Shown here one piece after another: positions 1 through 10,239 of a stretch of 64,000 nucleotides of DNA. The stretch comes from an uncultured Bacteroidales bacterium (lineage in GTDB: Bacteria > Bacteroidota > Bacteroidia > Bacteroidales > P3), in assembly GCA_905233895.1 (NCBI GenBank), contig CAJOFL010000003.1, forward strand, positions 39,117 to 103,116. The letters are read 5' to 3'. Below the pieces are notes generated by a model. The model searched no databases. It saw nothing but the letters and a program-made list of their open reading frames with translations, and was not told the origin of the DNA. Within the stretch, counting starts at the first letter, position 1, and every line of letters starts with the position of its first letter. The translations under genes were made by a program, and so were the position numbers.

Positions 1-1
1 G

Positions 2-829
2 CGCAAGGTCGTCGTCACCGATATCAACCCGCAATGCGTCATCTTCAGCGACGTGGGTCCCAGTTGCCGCTGGGTCGGCAACGAAGAAGGCCGCGCCGGC
101 GAAACCAACTGGAGCAGGCTGATAGTGGAAAGCGGGAAACGGACGACGGAAAGTGGCGGAAGTGGTGATATCGACGGCGACCGATGGATGCCGGCGGAGG
201 TCGACGTGAGCATCCGACCGGGCTGGTTCTGGCATAAAGAGGAACACCCAAAGCCAGTCAAGGAGCTTATGGAGATATACTATAACTCAGTGGGCCGCAA
301 TGGGCTGCTGTTGCTCAATGTGCCTGCCGACGACCGTGGCCGTATCTCGCCCGAAGACAGCGCCGTCCTGGTGGCCTTCCGCGCCGAACGCGACCGCATC
401 TTCAGCCACGATTTAACCGAGGGTGCTGTCATCGAAGCCTATGTAGGAGATGGAATTATGACCGCCGCCAAAAACCGCTACCCAACAAGCAATCTGACCG
501 ACACCGCCTACCATTCCTACTGGATGCTGAAAGGCAAGGACACCAGCAACATCACCCTGATAGTCGAATTACCGGAGGAACGCGAAATGGACATGATTGT
601 TCTTCAAGAGTATATCCCTCTCGGACAAAGAGTTTCAAAGTTCTCTATCAGTTATTCCTTCCCCGGATGTAACGGCGGTATGATTATTGCAGAAGGTACC
701 ACCATCGGCTATAAACGCATCGTCCGCCTGCCATTCCCCATACGCACGCAGACCTTGTTTATTACCCTCTCCGCCCTTGCGCCACCCGCATTAAACCGCA
801 TAGCCATCTATAACTCCAACGCCCAATGA
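2..829 (+). CDS. Alpha-L-fucosidase, GH29 family, C-terminal part (5' end outside window)
   Basis: Cut by the left edge; the frame is open from base 2, so the GTG at 53 in the ORF track is internal. The visible protein contains the end of a GH29 catalytic barrel: a 'CRWVGNEEG' stretch, then 'RPGWFWHKEE' and 'GRNGLLLLNVPADDRG', segments typical of exo-acting fucosidases that remove terminal L-fucose from host or plant glycans. After about residue 140 comes a beta-rich tail that looks like the C-terminal sandwich domain of the family. The catalytic aspartate lies upstream and cannot be seen. The stop overlaps the start of the next gene (ATGA), so both are probably co-transcribed. A secreted or periplasmic location is expected for the family, but the signal peptide is outside the window. 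Confidence 0.88.
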   Translation, partial: RKVVVTDINPQCVIFSDVGPSCRWVGNEEGRAGETNWSRLIVESGKRTTESGGSGDIDGDRWMPAEVDVSIRPGWFWHKEEHPKPVKELMEIYYNSVGRNGLLLLNVPADDRGRISPEDSAVLVAFRAERDRIFSHDLTEGAVIEAYVGDGIMTAAKNRYPTSNLTDTAYHSYWMLKGKDTSNITLIVELPEEREMDMIVLQEYIPLGQRVSKFSISYSFPGCNGGMIIAEGTTIGYKRIVRLPFPIRTQTLFITLSALAPPALNRIAIYNSNAQ

Positions 830-2493
830 AACGCCTGCTTACTATACTTCTCGCTTTTTACTTTTCATTTTTCACTTTAACAGCGCAAGAGTTACCGCAG
901 GGCTACTTCCGCAACCCCCTCGACGGCGACATCGGCCTCTCGGCCACCTTCGCCGAGTTCCGAGCCAACCACTTCCACGGAGGGCTGGATATGCGTACCG
1001 GCGGCGCAATCGGGAAGCCTGTATACGCAGCTGCCGACGGATATGTGGCGAAGGTGAGCATTTCCCCCTGGGGTGGCGGTAAGATACTATATATCAAGCA
1101 TCCCAACGGTTACACAACCGTATATATGCACCTCGACAGCTACGCTGGAGAGATAGGCAAGGCGGTACTCAAGGAGCAATATGCACAGCAGTCCTACAGC
1201 ATCACCAAACTTTTTGCCCCAAATGAGCTGCCAGTGAGAAAAGGGCAGCTGGTGGCTCGCAGCGGCAACACAGGCGGCAGCGGCGGCCCCCACCTCCACT
1301 TCGAGATACGCAGCGGTGGGATGGAAGACCTGCACACCCACTCACGCACTTACAACCCCCTGCTCTTCGGAATTCCATATACCGACCGCATTAACCCCGT
1401 AATCCGCGGTATAAAGTTATATCCCGTTGGAGGGAAGCCCATAGAACTCGGTAAGGAAAGCACCATATCGGTGCCAACAGAATTCTATCTCGGCATCTAT
1501 GCCACCGATGCCGCCGAAGGCTCGACGCTACGCAACGGACTGCACCGCATCGAGGTGCATGTCGACAACCAACTGGCGTTCATGTACACCACCGACGCTT
1601 TCCCCGTCGACTCCACCCGTATGGTCAACGCACTCATTGACTACCGCCGCTACATCGACACACGACAGGCCTACCTCCTCACCCGCGCACTACCTGGCGC
1701 CGAAGGGGAATGGATACCTGTGCGGCAGGGCGATGGCATCTTCAGATTTGAGCTGGGCTCAAAACACAAGATACAAGTACGTGCCTACGACATCAAGGAT
1801 AACATCGCCGAGCGCACCTTCACGGTGAATGTCGACTATGAGAAAACGTACTGCCCGGTAGCCATAGGAACCACTGTAAAATACAATGCGCCACTAAACA
1901 TACAACAGCCGGCAGTCATAGTACAGATGTCGCCCTACACTCTTTACGATGATGACATTCTGGAAGTTCTAGACAAAGAGGAAGCCCCTTACAGTGCCCC
2001 TCTCGTCACCATACGACCTACCTTCAACGACATTCCGCCTGACAAAGCCTACACCCTTCGTCTCAAGCCAAAGGCCACACTCGGCGTCGACCCGTCAAAA
2101 GTGGTGGTAGCATTGGTCGGTGCCAAGAAACTCTCGGCATATACTACCTCATATAACGACGGCTGGTATACAGCCCAGGTGCGCAATTTCGGCCAGTTCA
2201 CCCTCGCCGTCGATACCATCTCTCCCACGGTTCTTCCGCTCAACTTCAGCGACGGGAAGTCCCTAAAAAGCACCACCCTGAAAGTAAAAATCGGCGACAA
2301 CCTTAGCGGTATCCAGACCTACAACTGCTACCTTAACGGCAGCTGGATACTGGCCGAATACGACGGCAAAAGCGCCACTCTCGTTATCGATGCCCGCGGC
2401 AAAATAAAAGGCGGCGCCAACAAACTGCGTGTTGCAGTGGTTGACGCCGCCGGTAACGTTGCGGATGTCACTTACATCATTCGAAACTCTTGA
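826..2493 (+). CDS. M23 family metallopeptidase, secreted
   Basis: 555 residues with a clear signal peptide (about residues 1-20, ending TAQ). The M23 (LytM) domain follows directly: the zinc ligands H51 and D55 in 'HFHGGLD' and H156/H158 in 'GGPHLHFE' are all present, so it should be an active endopeptidase cutting peptide cross-links in peptidoglycan. Residues from about 190 onward form a long C-terminal region without a motif I recognise, probably beta-sandwich repeats. The start overlaps the fucosidase stop by four bases. The 3' end overlaps the convergent ornithine aminotransferase gene by 17 bases, which leaves no room for an intergenic terminator. Confidence 0.9.
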   Translation: MKRLLTILLAFYFSFFTLTAQELPQGYFRNPLDGDIGLSATFAEFRANHFHGGLDMRTGGAIGKPVYAAADGYVAKVSISPWGGGKILYIKHPNGYTTVYMHLDSYAGEIGKAVLKEQYAQQSYSITKLFAPNELPVRKGQLVARSGNTGGSGGPHLHFEIRSGGMEDLHTHSRTYNPLLFGIPYTDRINPVIRGIKLYPVGGKPIELGKESTISVPTEFYLGIYATDAAEGSTLRNGLHRIEVHVDNQLAFMYTTDAFPVDSTRMVNALIDYRRYIDTRQAYLLTRALPGAEGEWIPVRQGDGIFRFELGSKHKIQVRAYDIKDNIAERTFTVNVDYEKTYCPVAIGTTVKYNAPLNIQQPAVIVQMSPYTLYDDDILEVLDKEEAPYSAPLVTIRPTFNDIPPDKAYTLRLKPKATLGVDPSKVVVALVGAKKLSAYTTSYNDGWYTAQVRNFGQFTLAVDTISPTVLPLNFSDGKSLKSTTLKVKIGDNLSGIQTYNCYLNGSWILAEYDGKSATLVIDARGKIKGGANKLRVAVVDAAGNVADVTYIIRNS

Positions 2494-3697
2494 TAGCCTC
2501 TTTGATGAGTTCCATAGCCTCACGCAGCTGCTGTTCGGTGATGACCAGCGGGGGAGCGAAGCGGATGATGTGCTGATGAGTCGGCTTGGCGAGAACGCCC
2601 AGGTCGCGCATCTTCAAGCAGACATCCCATGCCTCCTTGCCATTGTGAGGCTTGATGATGATGGCATTCAAGAGACCTTTACCACGGACTTTCTCGATCA
2701 TCGGGCTCTTGAAGTTGGTCATCTCCTCACGGAAAATCTTACCAAGACGCTCGGCGTTCTCCATCAGATGCTCGTCCTTGATAACCTGAAGGGCGGCAAT
2801 GGAGACTTTGGCGGCAATGGGGTTGCCACCGAAAGTGGAACCGTGCTCACCGGGTTTGATGTTGAGCATGATATCGTCGTCGGCCAACACAGCGCTCACT
2901 GGCATCACGCCGCCACCGAGAGCCTTGCCGAGGATGAGCAGGTCAGGACGCACACCTTCATGGTCGCAGGCCAACATCTTGCCGGTACGGGCGATACCGC
3001 ACTGCACCTCGTCGGCCATAAACAGCACGTTGTACTTGTGGCAAATATCATAGCATTTCTTCAGGTAACCCTCGTCAGGCACATAGACGCCAGCCTCGCC
3101 CTGGATAGGCTCGACGAGGAAGCCGGCCACTTTCTTGCCGTGTTCGGCCAGACAGCGCTCGAGAGCGTCGGGATCATTGTAGGGGATGCGCAGGAAACCG
3201 GGGGTCATGGGGCCATAATTGGCGTAGCTCTCGGGGTCGTTGCTCATAGTGATGATGGTGATGGTACGGCCGTGGAAGTTACCTTCGCAGCAGACAATCA
3301 TAACCTCATCGTTGGGGATGCCTTTCTTCACCACACCCCAGCGGCGGGCCAGTTTCAGGGCGGTCTCGTCGGCTTCAGCACCGGTGTTCATCGGGAGTAC
3401 CTTGTCGTAGCCAAAATACTCGGTCACATATTTCTCCCATTCGCCGAGGCAGTTGTTGTAGAAAGCACGGCTACTAAGGGTCAGCTCGTGGGCCTGGTCG
3501 CACATGGCCTTGACGATTTTCGGGTGGCAGTGACCCTGGTTCACAGCGCTATAGGCCGAGAGGAAGTCGAAATACTTCTTACCCTCGCAGTCCCACACGA
3601 AAGCGCCCTCGCCTTTTGCGAGCACAACGGGCAGCGGATGATAGTTATGGGCGCCATATTTGGCTTCCATTTCCATGAATTGCTCTGATTTTGTCAT
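2477..3697 (-). CDS. rocD: Ornithine--oxo-acid aminotransferase
   Basis: 406 residues, the usual length for this class III PLP aminotransferase. It moves the delta-amino group of ornithine to 2-oxoglutarate, giving glutamate semialdehyde and glutamate. Seen in the sequence: the N-terminal '[13 protein letters not shown]' typical of ornithine aminotransferases, '[15 protein letters not shown]', the '[12 protein letters not shown]' PLP-phosphate/aspartate motif and the lysine-bearing '[10 protein letters not shown]'. Monocistronic: it converges with the M23 gene on one side and is divergent from the ABC ATPase gene on the other. The family also includes acetylornithine aminotransferase, but the HNYHPLPVV signature favours RocD. 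Confidence 0.92.
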   Translation of the reverse strand: MTKSEQFMEMEAKYGAHNYHPLPVVLAKGEGAFVWDCEGKKYFDFLSAYSAVNQGHCHPKIVKAMCDQAHELTLSSRAFYNNCLGEWEKYVTEYFGYDKVLPMNTGAEADETALKLARRWGVVKKGIPNDEVMIVCCEGNFHGRTITIITMSNDPESYANYGPMTPGFLRIPYNDPDALERCLAEHGKKVAGFLVEPIQGEAGVYVPDEGYLKKCYDICHKYNVLFMADEVQCGIARTGKMLACDHEGVRPDLLILGKALGGGVMPVSAVLADDDIMLNIKPGEHGSTFGGNPIAAKVSIAALQVIKDEHLMENAERLGKIFREEMTNFKSPMIEKVRGKGLLNAIIIKPHNGKEAWDVCLKMRDLGVLAKPTHQHIIRFAPPLVITEQQLREAMELIKEAIKSFE

Positions 3698-3744
3698 AGT
3701 TGTATTGTTTTATATTGTTAATTATTATTTAACTAACGGGAGTG

Positions 3745-3752
3745 CAAATATA
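3745..3752 (-). promoter_or_regulatory. Putative -7 box for rocD
   Basis: Reads TATATTTG on the minus strand, matching the Bacteroidota -7 consensus TAnnTTTG, 48 bases upstream of the rocD start. No good TTTG -33 element is visible at the expected distance, so this is only a partial match. Confidence 0.4.
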
Positions 3753-3932
3753 CACACTTTTTCCCAATGTAGGAAAATATTTTTTCAACAGACACTGTGG
3801 GATTTAACTCTAATAAAAAAAATACGGACATATAACAAGGCACCATCGCCTTATTTTCGCCAGGGTATAGCCGATGAATAATATTATTATGGAGGCGATA
3901 TAATTTCCCGACGAATTTTACGTTATATATAC

Positions 3933-5597
3933 GTGAACAAAGACAACACCATACTTGAGGTCAAGGACTTGTCGGTCGCATTCGGCGGTCGGACGGTGGT
4001 GGAGGATGTTAGCTACGCGCTCGGTCGCGGACGGACGCTGGGCATCGTGGGCGAAAGCGGCTCTGGAAAGAGCGTCAGCTCGCTGGCCCTTATGGGTTTG
4101 CTCCCGAAGCAGGCCTCGGTCACCGGCAGCGCACGTCTCGACGGCGAAGAACTGCTCACCCTCGACGAGGAAGGTTTCCGCCATATCCGTGGCAACCGCA
4201 TAAGCATGGTGTTCCAGGAGCCAATGACAAGCCTCAACCCCGTGCAGAAATGCGGTCCGCAGGTGGTGGAGATGATAAAAGGGGAAGGTGGAAACCGGAA
4301 GGTGGAAAAAAAGAAGGTCATCGAACTCTTCAAAGAGGTGCTTCTCCCACGCCCCGAGAAGATTTTCGACAGCTATCCCCACGAGTTGAGCGGCGGCCAG
4401 AAGCAGCGAGTGATGATTGCCATGGCACTCATCAACCAGCCTGACATCATCATCGCCGACGAGCCGACGACGGCCCTCGACGTGACTGTTCAGAAAACCA
4501 TCCTCGAACTACTCAAGCAACTGCAGGAGAAACACGGCGTGAGCATCATCTTCATCAGCCACGACCTAGGCGTTATCGGGCAGGTGGCCGACGACATCAT
4601 GGTGATGTACCGCGGCAAGGTAGTGGAGCAAGGCCCAGCCGACAAGATACTTCACCATCCCAGTGAGCCTTACACCAAGGGACTGCTCGCATGCCGCCCC
4701 CCACTCGACAGCCGTCCGAGGCGACTCCCGACAGTGGAAGACTACCTGAACAACAACCTTAATGACCATACGAGCTTTAACGACTTTAAGACCCTTAACA
4801 CTAACACCCCTCTTATCGAGGTCAAGAACCTAACTGTGACTTACACCCTCAAGCGGAGTATCTTCGGACGATCGCTGCAGACCTTGAAGGGTGTAGACGG
4901 TGCTAGTTTCGACATCCGCGAGGGCGAAACCCTCGGATTGGTGGGTGAGAGCGGATGCGGAAAGACCACCCTTGGACGAGCCCTGCTGCGGCTGATAGAG
5001 CACTCGGACGGCAGTATCAGTTACCGCGGGAAGCCCCTCAACCAACTGGGCATCCGAGAAATGCGCGCCCTGCGCCCGAAACTGCAGATAATCTTCCAAG
5101 ACCCCTACTCATCGCTCAATCCCAGAATCACCATCGGCGAAGCAATCCTCGAACCCTTAAAAGTTCATCGGAATAATCAGAAAAACCCGAAAGATCTTGT
5201 CCTCACCCTTATGCAGCAGGTAGGCCTACAGCCAGACTGGTACAGCCGTTATCCGCATGAGCTCAGCGGCGGCCAGCGGCAGCGCGTTTGCATCGCCCGC
5301 GCCCTTATCCTGCAACCCGAACTGGTGGTATGCGACGAGAGCGTGTCAGCACTCGACGTAAGTGTGCAGGCACAAGTGATCAACCTCCTCAACGACCTCA
5401 AGGAACGCTACCACTATACATATTTATTTATAACACACGACCTAGCGGTGGCGCACTACATCTCCGACCGCATCATGGTGATGCAGAAAGGACGTATCGT
5501 GGAAAGCGGCACTGCCGACGAGGTGTTCTCCAACCCGCAGACCGACTATACCCGATCGCTCCTCGACGCAATACCCCGAATAAACAGAACGATATGA
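3933..5597 (+). CDS. Fused double ATPase of a peptide/nickel-type ABC transporter (DppD-DppF-like)
   Basis: 554 residues with two complete ABC ATPase domains in tandem, like YejF or fused DppD/DppF. Domain 1 (about 8-255): Walker A 'GESGSGKS', signature 'LSGGQKQR', Walker B 'IIADEPTTALD'. Domain 2 (about 290-545): Walker A 'GESGCGKT', signature 'LSGGQRQR', 'CDESVSALD'. Both look catalytically competent. The C-terminal part of domain 1 has the 'HHPSEPYTKGLL' segment typical of oligopeptide importers. Start is GTG; no upstream ATG fits. No permease or binding protein lies nearby, so the partners must be encoded elsewhere. Its stop overlaps the symporter start (ATGA), so the two are co-transcribed and perhaps co-regulated nutrient uptake genes. 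Confidence 0.9.
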   Translation: MNKDNTILEVKDLSVAFGGRTVVEDVSYALGRGRTLGIVGESGSGKSVSSLALMGLLPKQASVTGSARLDGEELLTLDEEGFRHIRGNRISMVFQEPMTSLNPVQKCGPQVVEMIKGEGGNRKVEKKKVIELFKEVLLPRPEKIFDSYPHELSGGQKQRVMIAMALINQPDIIIADEPTTALDVTVQKTILELLKQLQEKHGVSIIFISHDLGVIGQVADDIMVMYRGKVVEQGPADKILHHPSEPYTKGLLACRPPLDSRPRRLPTVEDYLNNNLNDHTSFNDFKTLNTNTPLIEVKNLTVTYTLKRSIFGRSLQTLKGVDGASFDIREGETLGLVGESGCGKTTLGRALLRLIEHSDGSISYRGKPLNQLGIREMRALRPKLQIIFQDPYSSLNPRITIGEAILEPLKVHRNNQKNPKDLVLTLMQQVGLQPDWYSRYPHELSGGQRQRVCIARALILQPELVVCDESVSALDVSVQAQVINLLNDLKERYHYTYLFITHDLAVAHYISDRIMVMQKGRIVESGTADEVFSNPQTDYTRSLLDAIPRINRTI

Positions 5598-7141
5598 CCA
5601 AAATTATCGATACAGTCAACGGCCTGGTTTGGAGTCCCGCACTGGTGGGTCTCTGCCTGCTAGCTGGCCTCTACTTCTCGCTGCGCACCCGTTTCGTGCA
5701 GGTTCGACGCTTCGGCGAGATGTTCCGCCTGCTTTTCGGCAGTGCCGGTAAGGACAAGAAAAAGACTGGTATCTCGTCGTTCCAAGCTTTCGCAATGGCC
5801 CTTTCGGGTCGTGTGGGTACGGGAAATATCGTGGGAGTGGCCACCGCTATCGGATTCGGCGGTCCGGGAGCCATAGTGTGGATGTGGATTATTGCCTTTT
5901 TTGGAGCCGGAAGCGCCTTCGTCGAAGCCACATTGGCCCAAATCTACAAAGAGGACCACAACGGTCAGTTCCGCGGAGGTCCGGCCTACTATATCGAGAA
6001 AGGTCTGCACAGCCCCTTCTTCGGTGGAGTGTTCGCTGTATTGGCCGCAGTAGCTTGTGGAATCTTCCTCCCTCCCGTGCAATGCAACGGAATAGCGCTG
6101 AGTTGTGCCCGCTCGTTCGGAGTGGAGGCCTGGATGATTGGCGCTTTGGTGGCTCTGCTTATAGCATTGGTGATTATCGGCGGAGTGAAACGAATAGCTA
6201 ACGTGGCACAGATTGTGGCCCCATTTATGGCTGTGCTCTACATAATCCTTTCGATAGTGGTGCTGGCCGTACACTGGCAAGTGGTGCCCCACGTGTTCCT
6301 CCAGATGCTGCGTGGAGCTGTGGGAGTGAACGAAGTGGGTGGAGCCCTGCTGGGAAGCACCATAGCATGGGGTGTGAAACGCGGTATCTACAGCAACGAA
6401 GCCGGACAAGGTACAGGCCCCATAGTGGCAGCAGCAGCCAAAGTATCGCATCCAGTGAAACAGGGTCTGGTTCAAGCCTTCTCGGTATATATCGACACCC
6501 TCTTGGTATGCACCGCCACCGCTCTTATGATTCTGGCTTGCAAGACCTACAACATCATAGACACCGTGCAGCAGACCGCCGGTGGTCCAATTGTCACCTA
6601 CCTCCAGCAAAATCCCAGAGCCCCCGAAGGCGAGCCGGGTGTGTTCTACACCACAGGAGCCCTTGGAACCGTCATTGGACCGAGAGCAGGCGATATGGTG
6701 ATTTCCATAGCTCTCTTCTTTTTCGCGTTCACCACCATCATGGCCTACTACTACTATGCAGAAACCAACCTCGTCTACCTCTTCAACCGCTGGCGTCGCC
6801 GTATCTACAAGAAACACCCCGAACGACTTGATGAGCTTGAACGAGCCGACGAACATTTCGGAGATGACCGGGGTGAGAAGATAGTAGTGTGGCTTCTTCG
6901 TACAGGCACCATCACAGCCGTCTTCTGCGGTTCGCTTGTGGGAAGCGGTATAGTGTGGACCATCGGTGATATCGGAGTAGGCGCAATGGCCTGGATAAAT
7001 ATCGTGGCTATCCTGCTGCTCTCGCCAAAGGCTCTACGAAGCCTGAAAGACTACGAAAGTCAGCGCCGCAAGGGAGAAGAACCACAGTTCGACCCCGACT
7101 CGCTGAACATTCCCAATGCCGATTTCTGGCAGCGCGACTAG
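5594..7141 (+). CDS. Alanine/glycine:cation symporter family protein (AGCS)
   Basis: 515 residues from the ATG at 5594, which overlaps the ABC ATPase stop. The longer ORF in the track starts inside the ABC gene in another frame and its first 102 residues are spurious. Family marks: 'FVQVRRFGEMF' after the first membrane helix, 'ALSGRVGTGNIVGVATAI', 'RGGPAYYIEKGL' and 'YSNEAGQGTGPIVAAAA'. About ten to eleven hydrophobic segments. Members take up alanine or glycine with sodium or protons across the inner membrane. The C-terminus is a short charged cytoplasmic tail. It is followed by about 70 bases and then the promoter of the SPFH gene, so it ends its operon. Confidence 0.92.
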   Translation: MTKIIDTVNGLVWSPALVGLCLLAGLYFSLRTRFVQVRRFGEMFRLLFGSAGKDKKKTGISSFQAFAMALSGRVGTGNIVGVATAIGFGGPGAIVWMWIIAFFGAGSAFVEATLAQIYKEDHNGQFRGGPAYYIEKGLHSPFFGGVFAVLAAVACGIFLPPVQCNGIALSCARSFGVEAWMIGALVALLIALVIIGGVKRIANVAQIVAPFMAVLYIILSIVVLAVHWQVVPHVFLQMLRGAVGVNEVGGALLGSTIAWGVKRGIYSNEAGQGTGPIVAAAAKVSHPVKQGLVQAFSVYIDTLLVCTATALMILACKTYNIIDTVQQTAGGPIVTYLQQNPRAPEGEPGVFYTTGALGTVIGPRAGDMVISIALFFFAFTTIMAYYYYAETNLVYLFNRWRRRIYKKHPERLDELERADEHFGDDRGEKIVVWLLRTGTITAVFCGSLVGSGIVWTIGDIGVGAMAWINIVAILLLSPKALRSLKDYESQRRKGEEPQFDPDSLNIPNADFWQRD

Positions 7142-7223
7142 CGTAACACATTCATAAACCGTAGCTTCACCCTTTCTGAAAATGGAGGGGTGAATAATTA
7201 TTTTCATTTTTTTGAATTTTTTT

Positions 7224-7254
7224 TTTGCAGGAATCAAAAAAGGTTGTATCTTTG
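7224..7254 (+). promoter_or_regulatory. Promoter of the SPFH/ABC operon
   Basis: TTTG at 7224-7227 and TATCTTTG at 7247-7254, spaced 19 bases: a near-perfect Bacteroidota promoter. It lies inside the ORF-track gene beginning at 7212, so that start cannot be used; translation must begin downstream. Confidence 0.75.
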
Positions 7255-7316
7255 CACTCAGAATGATATCAAAACAATATCAGTTGATTCAAAATAACAA
7301 ATTAAATGTCAATACT

Positions 7317-8267
7317 ATGAACACAGAAACATTAAAGAAAATGACTGCATGGAACAACGGGTTCCTACAACTCTTTATCGACTTGGCTCTTGTCGCGCTT
7401 GCCCTCTTCCTGTGCATCAGCGCCGGTGAGAACAACTTCACGATGGGTGGTATTCTGGGAGGTCTCTGCTGGGTACTATGGGGGCTGCACGTGTGCGGAT
7501 TCATGGTGATTCAGCCCAATCAGAGCCGCGTACTCACATTCTTCGGACGTTACAGCGGAACGGTGGTCGACAACGGATTCTTCTGGACCAACCCCTTCTA
7601 TGTGAAACGTAAACTATCGTTACGCGCACGTAATATGGATGTGCCCCCCATCAAGGTGAACGATGCCGGCGGTAACCCCATCATGATTGGTCTGGTGCTG
7701 GTGTGGCGCATCAAAGACACCTACAAAGCATGCTTCAATATCGACGTGGAAACCACAGTCCAACCTACCAGCCGTCAGGCGGGCACCAACCAGAACAACG
7801 TCACTCAGCAATTGAAGGGTTACGACAACTTCGTTTCGGTTCAGAGTGATTCGGCCCTTCGTAAGGTGGCCAGCCTCTATTCCTACGACAACCTCGAAGA
7901 CAAGAACGAGGTAACGCTGCGCAACGGTGGCGACGAAATCAACCGCCGACTGGAACAGGAAATCAGCAAGCACCTCGATATAGCCGGTATCGAAGTGGTC
8001 GAAGCCCGCATCAACTATCTAGCCTATGCTCAGGAGATTGCCTCTGTGATGCTCAAACGTCAGCAGGCAGAAGCCATCATAGCAGCCCGTGAGAAGATTG
8101 TCGAAGGTGCCGTCTCGATGGTTGATATGGCCCTCAAGAAACTGGCTGCCGACAACGTGGTGGAGATGGACGACGAGCGCAAAGCCGCTATGGTGAGCAA
8201 CCTGATGGTGGTGCTCTGTGGCGACGAAGGTGCCAGTCCAGTGGTGAATACAGGCTCAATATATTAA
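7317..8267 (+). CDS. SPFH (stomatin/prohibitin) domain membrane protein
   Basis: 316 residues from the ATG at 7317, chosen because the promoter at 7224-7254 excludes the longer ORF; an in-frame ATG at 7263 is possible but close to the expected transcript start. Two hydrophobic segments (about residues 15-35 and 40-60) anchor the protein, followed by an SPFH/band-7 domain ('[19 protein letters not shown]', '[15 protein letters not shown]') and a helical tail with '[19 protein letters not shown]'. SPFH proteins oligomerise as membrane scaffolds and often partner with proteases or transporters. First gene of an operon with a NatA/NatB-type ABC exporter, a ribbon-helix-helix protein and a secreted hydrolase; 14 bases separate it from the ATPase gene. 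Confidence 0.88.
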   Translation: MNTETLKKMTAWNNGFLQLFIDLALVALALFLCISAGENNFTMGGILGGLCWVLWGLHVCGFMVIQPNQSRVLTFFGRYSGTVVDNGFFWTNPFYVKRKLSLRARNMDVPPIKVNDAGGNPIMIGLVLVWRIKDTYKACFNIDVETTVQPTSRQAGTNQNNVTQQLKGYDNFVSVQSDSALRKVASLYSYDNLEDKNEVTLRNGGDEINRRLEQEISKHLDIAGIEVVEARINYLAYAQEIASVMLKRQQAEAIIAAREKIVEGAVSMVDMALKKLAADNVVEMDDERKAAMVSNLMVVLCGDEGASPVVNTGSIY

Positions 8268-8281
8268 TACTACAATAAACA

Positions 8282-9058
8282 ATGGAAGAAATACTCAAAG
8301 CCGAAGGCCTGACAAAGACTTTCAACCTGAGCCGCAAGCAGCAGAAGATTGAGCGTACCACAGCCAAACGTAAGGTGGCAGTGGACAACCTCACCTTCAG
8401 CGCCTATCGTGGCGAGATATTCGGCCTGCTCGGTCCCAACGGGGCCGGTAAGACCACAACCCTACGCATGCTCTCAACCCTTATCCGTCCCGATTCGGGC
8501 GACGCTCTGCTCGACGGATGCAGCATCGTAAGCGAGCCAGCCGAAGTGCGTTCCAAAATTGGTTTCCTCACTTCAGAACTGAAACTCGAAGACTTCTTCA
8601 CCCCCAACTACCTCTTTGACTTCTTCAGCCAGCTGCACGGAGTGAACGAAGCCACGATGCGCGAACGCAAGGAGCGTATGTTCAAACGTTTCGGTATCGA
8701 CAAGTTTGCCGAAGTGAAGGTTGCTAACCTCTCGACCGGTATGAAGCAGAAACTCTCGCTGGTCATATCGTTGGTGCACGACCCCGAAGTGATTATCTTC
8801 GACGAGCCCACCAACGGACTCGACGTGCTCACAGCCCGTACCGTTACCGACTATCTGCAGGAGTTGCGTTCCGAAGGCAAGACAATCATCCTTTCGACCC
8901 ATATTTTCAGCCTTGTGGAACGTCTCTGTGACCGTGTGGGTATAATCATTGACGGACGATTGACGGCCTGCGGTCCACTGTCCGAAGTATGCGACGGAAT
9001 GACTATCGAGGACCGCTTCTTCGAAATGTACAAAGAGATGAAAGGAGGTGAAGAATGA
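8282..9058 (+). CDS. ABC transporter ATP-binding protein, NatA-like
   Basis: 258 residues. Walker A 'GPNGAGKTT', signature 'LSTGMKQKLSL', Walker B 'VIIFDEPTNGLD' and the switch histidine in 'ILSTHIFSLVERL' are all present. The pattern is that of the Na+/antibiotic exporter subfamily (NatA / CcmA-like). It overlaps the downstream permease gene by four bases, so the two form a two-component exporter. The substrate cannot be read from the sequence. Confidence 0.9.
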   Translation: MEEILKAEGLTKTFNLSRKQQKIERTTAKRKVAVDNLTFSAYRGEIFGLLGPNGAGKTTTLRMLSTLIRPDSGDALLDGCSIVSEPAEVRSKIGFLTSELKLEDFFTPNYLFDFFSQLHGVNEATMRERKERMFKRFGIDKFAEVKVANLSTGMKQKLSLVISLVHDPEVIIFDEPTNGLDVLTARTVTDYLQELRSEGKTIILSTHIFSLVERLCDRVGIIIDGRLTACGPLSEVCDGMTIEDRFFEMYKEMKGGEE

Positions 9059-10239
9059 AAAGCAACACACTAACAATTATCAAGAAAGAGTTTGCCCGCT
9101 TCTTCGGCGACCGCCAGTTGCTGTTCACCACAGTGATTATGCCGGGCCTGCTCATATATATCATCTACAGCCTTATGGGCTCCGGTATCCAGAAGATGGT
9201 TACCGAAGGGCAGAACGAAGTGGTAACAATGCGAGTGGAGAATATGCCTCAAAGTATGGCTCCCCTGCTCACCGCCATCGACAGCAACCTTGTGGTTGTG
9301 GAGCAGGCTTTCACCGACAAGGATATCGAGCAACTGGAGGATAAGGACATCAACGCCGTACTGCTGCGTTTCCCCGAAGGGTTCGACGATGTGCTCACCG
9401 CACCAGTCGACCCAGCCGCATTGCCCAACGTGGAAATCTACTACAACAGCACCAACAATGCCTCGAGCCGCGTGTATATGATAGTAAGCACCATGCTCGG
9501 AAACTACGGCCGACCATTCACTGTGAATGTACCGCAGACCGAGGAGCAGCGTTTCGACCAGGCTAGCGACGAAAGCATCGGAGCCATGATATGGAGCAAG
9601 ATACTGCCCATGCTTATCGTCATGATGCTCTTCAGCGGCGTAATGGCCATTGCACCCAGCAGCATCGCCGGCGAGAAGGAACGCGGCACCATTGCAACCC
9701 TTCTTGTTACCCCCATGAAGCGCAACGACCTCGCACTCGGCAAGATTATTAGCCTCAGTGGTATTGCTCTGCTCAGCGGTATCTCTAGCTTTATCGGTAT
9801 AGCCCTCTCGCTGCCCAAAATGATCAGTATGGAGGGAGCGGATACTGCCAGCATGCTCGGATTCCACTACACCACCAACGACTACATCGTCCTGCTTCTG
9901 GTCATCTTTGCTTCGGTGCTCATCATGGCTTCCGCCATAAGCCTGCTTTCCGCACTGGCCAAAGACGTGAAGAACGCCGGCACGATGGTTACCCCCTTCA
10001 TGCTGGTGGTGATGCTGGCTGGCCTGCTCCCCATGTTCCAGGATGGCGCATCGTCCAACCTTATGATTTACCTCATCCCCTTCTATAACAGTATCGAGGT
10101 GATGACCGCCGTCTTCTCCCACGAGATGGAGTGGATGCCCGTAATCGTAACGCTGGCCTCCGATGTGTTCTACACAGGCATAGCCGTATGGGGCCTCACC
10201 CGTATGTTCAACAGCGAAAAAGTGATGTTCTCACGATGA
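9055..10239 (+). CDS. ABC transporter permease, NatB / ABC-2 type
   Basis: 394 residues. One N-terminal membrane helix (about 21-42), a large extracytoplasmic domain (about 45-170), then five or so helices from about residue 180 onward, the usual ABC-2 plan. The cytoplasmic 'IAGEKERGTIATLLVTPMKR' loop is the coupling segment typical of NatB-like permeases. Pairs with the overlapping NatA-like ATPase. The stop overlaps the start of the small ribbon-helix-helix gene by four bases. Confidence 0.9.
   Translation: MKSNTLTIIKKEFARFFGDRQLLFTTVIMPGLLIYIIYSLMGSGIQKMVTEGQNEVVTMRVENMPQSMAPLLTAIDSNLVVVEQAFTDKDIEQLEDKDINAVLLRFPEGFDDVLTAPVDPAALPNVEIYYNSTNNASSRVYMIVSTMLGNYGRPFTVNVPQTEEQRFDQASDESIGAMIWSKILPMLIVMMLFSGVMAIAPSSIAGEKERGTIATLLVTPMKRNDLALGKIISLSGIALLSGISSFIGIALSLPKMISMEGADTASMLGFHYTTNDYIVLLLVIFASVLIMASAISLLSALAKDVKNAGTMVTPFMLVVMLAGLLPMFQDGASSNLMIYLIPFYNSIEVMTAVFSHEMEWMPVIVTLASDVFYTGIAVWGLTRMFNSEKVMFSR

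Noticed and set aside
2429-3688. 419-residue plus-strand ORF opposite rocD
   Set aside because: Antisense shadow; rocD on the other strand has full family motifs. The shadow sequence has no recognisable domain.
3837-3852. Small hairpin AAGGC/GCCTT between rocD and the ABC gene
   Set aside because: Only five base pairs and not at the 3' end of any gene; too weak to call.
5288-5593. First 102 residues of the track's symporter ORF
   Set aside because: Lie inside the ABC ATPase gene in another frame; the ATGA overlap gives the true start.
5660-6856. 398-residue minus-strand ORF opposite the symporter
   Set aside because: Antisense shadow of a clear AGCS gene.
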